Below are positions 59,002 to 64,000 of a stretch of 64,000 nucleotides of DNA, one piece after another. Under the pieces are notes generated by a model that worked only from the letters and a program-made list of their open reading frames with translations, was not told the DNA's origin and did no database searches. Numbering within the stretch: position 1 is the first letter of the stretch; every line of letters starts with the position of its first letter. Made by a program: the position numbers and the translations under genes. Origin of the DNA: JABMQB01 sp964575025 (GTDB lineage: Bacteria; Bacteroidota; Bacteroidia; Bacteroidales; Prolixibacteraceae); contig CAZNPV010000001.1 of assembly GCA_964575025.1 (NCBI GenBank), forward strand, positions 1 to 64,000, read 5' to 3'.

Positions 59002-61413
59002 ATGCGGAGTCTTTTTAAAAAAGAAATAACCGTTTTTTTCGGGTCGCTGACCGGATACATTGCTGTCATGATATTTATCCTGGCAAGTGGTTTGTTCCTA
59101 TGGATTTTTCCGGGGAACTACAACATTCCGGAAAATGGCTATGCCACCCTTGAGGGGCTTTTTTCCTTGGCTCCGTGGCTTTACTTGTTTTTGGTGCCTG
59201 CCCTTACCATGCGTATGTTTGCCGAGGAGAAAAAGCTGGGAACCCTGGAAACATTGCTAACAAAACCCATTGGTACTTTTACGGTAGTTTTCACCAAATA
59301 CCTGGCAGGGCTGGTGTTGGTTCTTTTTTCCCTTGTGCCCACCTTGTGTTCTTTTTTATCGGTTTATCTGCTGGGAAATCCGGTTGGAAATATCGATACA
59401 GGTGGCACGTGGGGAGCTTATATCGGATTGTTCTTTTTGGCAGCTGTCTATGTGGCTATCGGATTGTTTGCTTCAGCCCTGTCCGGCAATCAGGTGGTTT
59501 CTTTTATGGCAGCCGTGGCTTTTTCCTTTGTTTTTTACATCGGTTTTGAATTGATCGGAAATTCTGGAGTTCCTTATTTTCTGGAACGTTTTTTTACCTG
59601 GCTGGGCATCAACGAACATTATCTTTCTGTCAGCCGCGGAGTGCTTGACATTCGTGATATAAGCTATTTTACCGGCATTTCGGCCTTGTTTCTTGTAGGG
59701 ACAACGTATATCATCCGTCCCTGGGGAAACGTATCCTTCCGGACTGTTTTACTGGCTTTACGGGTGCCGGCTCTGATTATTCTGCTCATGCTCATTTCGT
59801 TAAATTTTCTCTACCGGATTGATCTGACCCGGGACAAACGGTATTCGCTGGCTGATGTCAGCAAATCGGTTCTCCAGGAACTGCAATACGATGTGGATGT
59901 GGAGTTTTACCTTGACGGGGAACTTCAGCCCGGGTTACGCCGGTTGCAGGATGCTGTGGTGGAGAAGGTGGTCGATTTGAATACCTGGTCGCCGGGACGT
60001 TTCCGGATGCGTATCATCGATCCGTATGCGATTCCTAACCGTGCTGAGCGAGACACCCTGATCCACCGGCTTATGCAACGGGGAATCCGGCCGACAAGTT
60101 ACAGGCAGACTACCGAACAGGGGGTGGTTACAAAAATGATCTTTCCGGGAGCCCTGATTCGTTACGGAGACAAAGAGCTGGCCGTGAATTTTCTTCGGGA
60201 TAATCCGGCATTCAGCGGGGAGGTGAACTTGAACCATTCCATTGAAAATATTGAATTTGCGTTTATCCATGCGTTCAGGAAGCTACTGGTTCAGGAGAAG
60301 CCGATACTAGCTTTCCTTGAAGGGCATGGTGAGTTGAACCGGTACGAGGTCGGGGATATCAGCACTTCCCTTGCGATGGAATATGATGTGACCCGGATAA
60401 TGGCCCGGGACCTTGCTTTTAGTCCGGAAAATTTCCATATTCTGATCATTGCCGGCCCTGTACGGCCCTTTTCCGAAAGGGATAAATTTGCTATTGACCA
60501 GTACATCATGCAGGGAGGCAGGGTGATGTGGCTGGTTGATCCGGTTCAGGTCAGCCTCGACAGCCTGCAAAATGAGTACAGGACGGTTGCTTTTCCCCGG
60601 AATCTTAACCTGGACGACCAACTATTCCGCTATGGTGTGCGCTTGAATTACGACCTCCTTCAGGATGTTACCTGTTCCATGTTGCGGGTGAATACTGCGT
60701 TACCGGGAAATCCGCCCCGGTTCACTACACAGCCCTGGTACTATTCTCCCTTGCTCACACCCAGCGACAACCATGAAATCGGCAGAAACCTGAACCAGGT
60801 CATGGCTGAATTTGTCTCTTCCATCGATACCCTGGGTGCTGGGAATATCGGGAAATCGGTCATTCTGACAACTTCTCCGGATTCGCGGCGCATAGAAACC
60901 CCTGCTGAGGTAAGCCTTGAAATGATCAATATGCCTCCCGACAGAAGGCTCTTTAACGAATCGTTTATTTCCACCGGAGTGTTGCTGGAGGGAACATTTG
61001 CCTCGGTTTTTAAAAACCGGATGGTGGATGAATTGAACCCTTCAGGGAACCCGGTTCGTTCTGAAAGCCCGTTTACAAAAATGATTGTTTTTTCCGATGC
61101 CAGCCTGATAGCAAATACCGTGGATTACCGTTCAGGGCAACCGGCAATACACCCCCTGGGGTACGACCGCATTTCAGGGTATACATTCGGAAACAAAGAG
61201 TTTATAACCAACGCAATATACTACCTGAGTGATTCCCGGGGAATCATGCAACTGCGAAACCGGACGGTTAAACTCCGGCTCCTGGATAAGGTGAAGATCC
61301 GGGAAGAAAAAAGGTTCTGGCAACAGGTGAACCTGCTTGTACCGCCCTTTTGGGTTTTATTATCCGGGGTACTTTATAATATCCTGCGAAGAAGAAGAGT
61401 TGGCCGTTCCTGA
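59002..61413 (+). CDS. GldF-GldG fusion, gliding-associated ABC transporter permease
   Basis: 803 aa. The N-terminal ~240 residues are a GldF-type ABC permease with about six helices (KEITVFFGSLTGYIAVMIFIL; FAEEKKLGTLETLLTKPI). The remainder is GldG: a helix (PALIILLMLISLNFLYRIDLT), a soluble region with FLEGHGELNRYEVGDIS, and a last helix (LLVPPFWVLLSGVLYNIL) before a basic tail. In gliding flavobacteria GldF and GldG are separate proteins working with the ATPase GldA, which is not in this window. A role in motility is not assured. Confidence 0.88.
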   Translation: MRSLFKKEITVFFGSLTGYIAVMIFILASGLFLWIFPGNYNIPENGYATLEGLFSLAPWLYLFLVPALTMRMFAEEKKLGTLETLLTKPIGTFTVVFTKYLAGLVLVLFSLVPTLCSFLSVYLLGNPVGNIDTGGTWGAYIGLFFLAAVYVAIGLFASALSGNQVVSFMAAVAFSFVFYIGFELIGNSGVPYFLERFFTWLGINEHYLSVSRGVLDIRDISYFTGISALFLVGTTYIIRPWGNVSFRTVLLALRVPALIILLMLISLNFLYRIDLTRDKRYSLADVSKSVLQELQYDVDVEFYLDGELQPGLRRLQDAVVEKVVDLNTWSPGRFRMRIIDPYAIPNRAERDTLIHRLMQRGIRPTSYRQTTEQGVVTKMIFPGALIRYGDKELAVNFLRDNPAFSGEVNLNHSIENIEFAFIHAFRKLLVQEKPILAFLEGHGELNRYEVGDISTSLAMEYDVTRIMARDLAFSPENFHILIIAGPVRPFSERDKFAIDQYIMQGGRVMWLVDPVQVSLDSLQNEYRTVAFPRNLNLDDQLFRYGVRLNYDLLQDVTCSMLRVNTALPGNPPRFTTQPWYYSPLLTPSDNHEIGRNLNQVMAEFVSSIDTLGAGNIGKSVILTTSPDSRRIETPAEVSLEMINMPPDRRLFNESFISTGVLLEGTFASVFKNRMVDELNPSGNPVRSESPFTKMIVFSDASLIANTVDYRSGQPAIHPLGYDRISGYTFGNKEFITNAIYYLSDSRGIMQLRNRTVKLRLLDKVKIREEKRFWQQVNLLVPPFWVLLSGVLYNILRRRRVGRS

Positions 61414-61591
61414 GGGGCGAAAAAAAATCGCCGTTGTTTCAATAGGTAAATAAAGGTAAAGTTTGTATATTCGTGTGTTTGTATTTTGCAAACCAGGGAT
61501 GTTAAACCGAAGAAAACAGCATTTTTGTTGTTTATTCTGCATAACAGGTACACCCAACGTTTTCTGAATCATAAAATTAATCTATACGCCA

Positions 61592-62722
61592 ATGAAATTT
61601 GTTGTTTCAAGTACCAAACTGCTCAATCATTTAACCGCTATCAGCAAGGTTATAAGTAGCAAGAGTACCATGCCGATTCTGGATAATTTCCTTTTTCGTA
61701 TCGAAGACGCTGAGCTGGCTATTACTGCTTCTGACCTTGAATCGACACTGATCACCCATATTGAGCTTGATAATATTGAAGGAGAAGGAGTTGTAGCCGT
61801 TCCAGCCCGGTTGCTCACCGATACCCTGAAGGAATTTCCGGAACAACCGCTTACTTTTCAGATCGATACCTCTTCGTCGGGCATTGAGATTTTTTCTGAC
61901 AACGGAAAGTTTACCATCGCAGGGCAGAATGGTGAAGACTTTCCGGAATTTCCTCAACTGGAAAAAGACGCTGCTTCTTCCATCACGGTGGGACATGATA
62001 TCCTGCTTAATGGAATTGAAAAATCACTGTTTGCAACTGCCGATGATGAATTACGCCCTGTAATGAACGGTATTTTCGTTGAATTGACAAATGATTACAT
62101 AAGTTTTGTAGCTTCCGATGCCCACAAACTGGTGCGCTATCGCAGGCTTGATGCAAAAGCAGAAATTGAATCTTCTTTTATCCTGCCTAAAAAACCTGCA
62201 AGCCTTCTAAAAGGGCTGTTGCCCAGAGAAGAGGCAGACGTCAAACTGGAGTTTGATGATAAAAACGCATTTTTTATTTTAGATAATTACAAACTGATCT
62301 GTCGCCTGGTGGAAGGGAATTATCCGAGTTATAATTCCGTAATACCCACCAACAATACGAATGTAATGTCTATCGACAGACTGGCATTTTACAATACCAT
62401 ACGGCGTGTTTCTGTGTTTTCAAATCAGGCAAGCAACCTGATAAAACTCAACCTTGAGGGAAATCAGGTCGTGGTTTCCGCACAGGATATTGATTTTTCC
62501 ATCTCAGCTGTTGAAAGGTTAAATTGCCATTACGAAGGAGAGGCCATGGAAATTGGCTTTAAAGCGACTTTCCTTATGGAGATTCTCTCCAATATCTCCT
62601 CCTCTGATATTAAGGTCGAATTGAGTGACCCGACGCGGGCCGGACTGATTCTTCCGGATCAGACTGAAAATGAAGATGAGGATGTTTTGATGTTGTTAAT
62701 GCCCATGATGATAAACGCATAG
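61592..62722 (+). CDS. dnaN: DNA polymerase III beta subunit (sliding clamp)
   Basis: 376 aa, the usual length, with three clamp domains. The N-terminus MKFVVSSTKLLNHLTAISKVISSKSTMPILDNFLF and the C-terminus LPDQTENEDEDVLMLLMPMMI are typical of Bacteroidota DnaN. It encircles DNA and tethers polymerase III. The 178-base region before it has no gene; a hairpin with T-run follows. It is not next to dnaA here, but a DnaQ-like exonuclease gene follows. Confidence 0.97.
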   Translation: MKFVVSSTKLLNHLTAISKVISSKSTMPILDNFLFRIEDAELAITASDLESTLITHIELDNIEGEGVVAVPARLLTDTLKEFPEQPLTFQIDTSSSGIEIFSDNGKFTIAGQNGEDFPEFPQLEKDAASSITVGHDILLNGIEKSLFATADDELRPVMNGIFVELTNDYISFVASDAHKLVRYRRLDAKAEIESSFILPKKPASLLKGLLPREEADVKLEFDDKNAFFILDNYKLICRLVEGNYPSYNSVIPTNNTNVMSIDRLAFYNTIRRVSVFSNQASNLIKLNLEGNQVVVSAQDIDFSISAVERLNCHYEGEAMEIGFKATFLMEILSNISSSDIKVELSDPTRAGLILPDQTENEDEDVLMLLMPMMINA

Positions 62723-62740
62723 AATTTTTTTCTGGATATA

Positions 62741-62814
62741 GGGCATCTCTGATTCCATAAAGATTCAAAAACAGTGTCTTTGCCTATTGGTTTCAGAGAT
62801 ACCCTTTTTTTTTA
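62741..62814 (+). terminator. Terminator after dnaN
   Basis: GGGCATCTCTGA pairs with TCAGAGATACCC across a 40-base loop, followed by ten T. It separates dnaN from the exonuclease gene. Confidence 0.75.
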
Positions 62815-62864
62815 TTGGGCAACAGGAAAAGAGAAGTCCGGCAAAATTAAACATTTATAATCAG

Positions 62865-63671
62865 ATGAAATTAAACCTAAAAAATCCACTGGTCTTCCTG
62901 GATCTTGAAACAACCGGAATAAACATTGTTACCGACCGCATTGTTGAAATAGCCCTTTTAAAAATACATGTTGACGGGACCGAAGAGGAGATTCTTCTGA
63001 GGATCAATCCGGAAATATCCATTTCAGCAGAGGCTTCACGCATCCATGGAATTACCGATGACGATGTGAAAGGGGAACCAACCTTTAAAGAAGTTGCAAA
63101 ATCACTGGCGCAGTTTATCGAAGGTTGTGACCTGGCAGGATTTAATTCCAACCGGTTTGATATTCCCCTGTTAGCTGAAGAATTTGAAAGAGCTGGAATT
63201 GATATTGACCTGAAAAAGAAAAAATGCATCGATGTACAGGCGATTTTTCATAAAATGGAGAAAAGAACCCTTAAAGCAGCCTTCAAATTCTACTGTAAGA
63301 AGGAGCTGATAGATGCCCATAGCGCCATGGCTGATACCCGGGCAACCTATGAAGTAATGCAGGCCCAGCTTGACAGGTACAAAGATTCAATCTATGAAGA
63401 CCCTAACGGCAATAAAACGGCACCGGTTGTCAACGATGTAGATCAACTCAGTGAATTTTCATCCTATAACCGCAATGTGGATTTTGTGGGTAGGATCGTT
63501 TACGATGAAAACGGTGTGGAAGTGTTTAATTTCGGTAAAAACAAAGGAGTTCCCGTAGAAAAAGTGTTGGAAGAACAACCGGGGTATTTTGGATGGATTA
63601 TGAACAGTGAGTTTCCCCTCTATACCAAAAAAGTACTTACCCACATCAAATTAAGAATGAAGGATAAGTGA
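62865..63671 (+). CDS. DnaQ-like 3'-5' exonuclease (DNA polymerase III epsilon family)
   Basis: 268 aa from the ATG at 62865, where the exonuclease fold begins; an earlier in-frame ATG at 62787 lies in the dnaN terminator and is unlikely. ExoI motif FLDLETTG (D13, E15), ExoII DLAGFNSNRFDIPLL, ExoIII HSAMADTRAT give the DEDD residues. The C-terminal ~80 residues (FNFGKNKGVPVEKVLEEQPGYFGWIMNSEFP) are a small domain common to Bacteroidota proteins of this type. Likely proofreading or repair nuclease. Confidence 0.92.
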   Translation: MKLNLKNPLVFLDLETTGINIVTDRIVEIALLKIHVDGTEEEILLRINPEISISAEASRIHGITDDDVKGEPTFKEVAKSLAQFIEGCDLAGFNSNRFDIPLLAEEFERAGIDIDLKKKKCIDVQAIFHKMEKRTLKAAFKFYCKKELIDAHSAMADTRATYEVMQAQLDRYKDSIYEDPNGNKTAPVVNDVDQLSEFSSYNRNVDFVGRIVYDENGVEVFNFGKNKGVPVEKVLEEQPGYFGWIMNSEFPLYTKKVLTHIKLRMKDK

Positions 63672-63718
63672 ACAAAGACTGGCTTTGAGGAAAGGGAGGA
63701 GATAAAGGACAAATTTCT

Positions 63719-64000
63719 ATGAAGATAATCTGTATTGGCAGAAATTATGTGGCGCATGCCCGTGAACTGAACAACGAAGTGCCGGAGGAACCTGTGATCT
63801 TTATGAAACCCGATTCTGCCCTGCTTCGCAATAACGAAACCTTCTATATCCCTGAATTTTCAAAAAACATCCATTACGAAATTGAACTGGTAGTTAAAAT
63901 AAACCGGGTAGGACGGCATATTGAAAAAAGATTTGCCCACCGGTATTATCAGGAAATTGGCCTGGGCATCGATTTCACAGCACGGGATCTTCAGGATCAA
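63719..64000 (+). CDS. Fumarylacetoacetate hydrolase family protein (5' part, cut by window end)
   Basis: 94 codons to the last base without a stop. MKIICIGRNYVAHARELNN and EPVIFMKPDSALL, then HYEIELVVKINRVGRHI and a GLGIDFTARDLQ block are diagnostic of the FAH fold; the metal-binding Glu residues fall in YEIEL. Members hydrolyse or decarboxylate acylpyruvates and related diketo acids. The start is 47 bases after the exonuclease stop. Confidence 0.92.
   Translation, partial: MKIICIGRNYVAHARELNNEVPEEPVIFMKPDSALLRNNETFYIPEFSKNIHYEIELVVKINRVGRHIEKRFAHRYYQEIGLGIDFTARDLQDQ

Noticed and set aside
62787..62864. Earlier start for the DnaQ-like exonuclease
   Set aside because: It lies inside the dnaN terminator stem-loop and its T-run; the fold starts at 62865.
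1..64000. tRNA, rRNA, riboswitch or replication-origin signals
   Set aside because: I looked for tRNA-like cloverleafs, rRNA segments and known riboswitch cores by eye and saw none I could support. dnaN is present but without dnaA or obvious origin boxes.

Overview
The window looks like chromosome from a member of the phylum Bacteroidota, probably a Marinilabiliales or Bacteroidales relative (taxonomy is inference). The evidence is a type II-C CRISPR-Cas locus with a 46-bp repeat beginning GTTGTG, CarboxypepD_reg-type TonB-dependent receptors paired with DUF4249 lipoproteins, type IX secretion (T9SS) C-terminal domains, a GldF/GldG protein, and promoters matching the TTTG / TAnnTTTG pattern of this phylum. 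I recognised no rRNA or tRNA genes.

Region 1 (1-8360) is a complete type II-C CRISPR-Cas locus. A minus-strand tracrRNA has its own promoter-like boxes. It is followed by a large cas9 (1559 aa), a REP-associated tyrosine transposase (RAYT) gene, cas1, cas2, a minus-strand terminator, and an array of 15 identical repeats and 14 spacers read on the minus strand. Palindromes of one REP family lie at both ends of the locus, inside the RAYT gene and across its stop codon.

Region 2 (8.5-24.6 kb) carries ordinary cell-envelope and housekeeping genes. They are a PD40/CxxCH/TPR lipoprotein, a small secreted protein, an M3 oligopeptidase lipoprotein, a 1718-aa M6-like metalloprotease with 17 Cys-containing repeats and a T9SS tail, an ECF sigma / membrane protein / DUF4252 operon, and a DEAD-box RNA helicase. 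A 91-bp dispersed repeat flanks the protease gene.

Region 3 (24.6-50.6 kb, visibly AT-richer) is the most unusual part. It is a tandem array of four related minus-strand operons, called units A to D here from left to right. Each has the order leader, surface-type lipoprotein, small beta-barrel protein, DUF4249 lipoprotein(s), TonB-dependent receptor. The leaders and the first ~63 lipoprotein codons are almost identical while the rest of the lipoprotein is strongly divergent. A hairpin of unrelated sequence follows the lipoprotein gene in every unit. The receptors of units A and C are identical over 786 aa. One lipoprotein gene is broken by a 144-bp palindromic element, three leaders carry a 111-bp miniature element that the fourth lacks, and an IS1182-like element sits where unit D should have its barrel gene. 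One intact PLP-enzyme gene (36905-38035) and one N-terminal remnant lie between units; a second intact copy lies beyond the array. The pattern suggests a surface system diversified by duplication and gene conversion; its function is unknown.

Region 4 (50.6-56.6 kb) holds a remnant polysaccharide locus (barrel fragment, GH5, GH43, GH31 C-terminal fragment) and the other intact PLP gene. Region 5 (56.7-64 kb) is housekeeping on the plus strand: surE, a small membrane protein, lpxB, a GldF-GldG fusion, dnaN, a DnaQ-like exonuclease and the start of a fumarylacetoacetate-hydrolase-family gene cut by the window edge.
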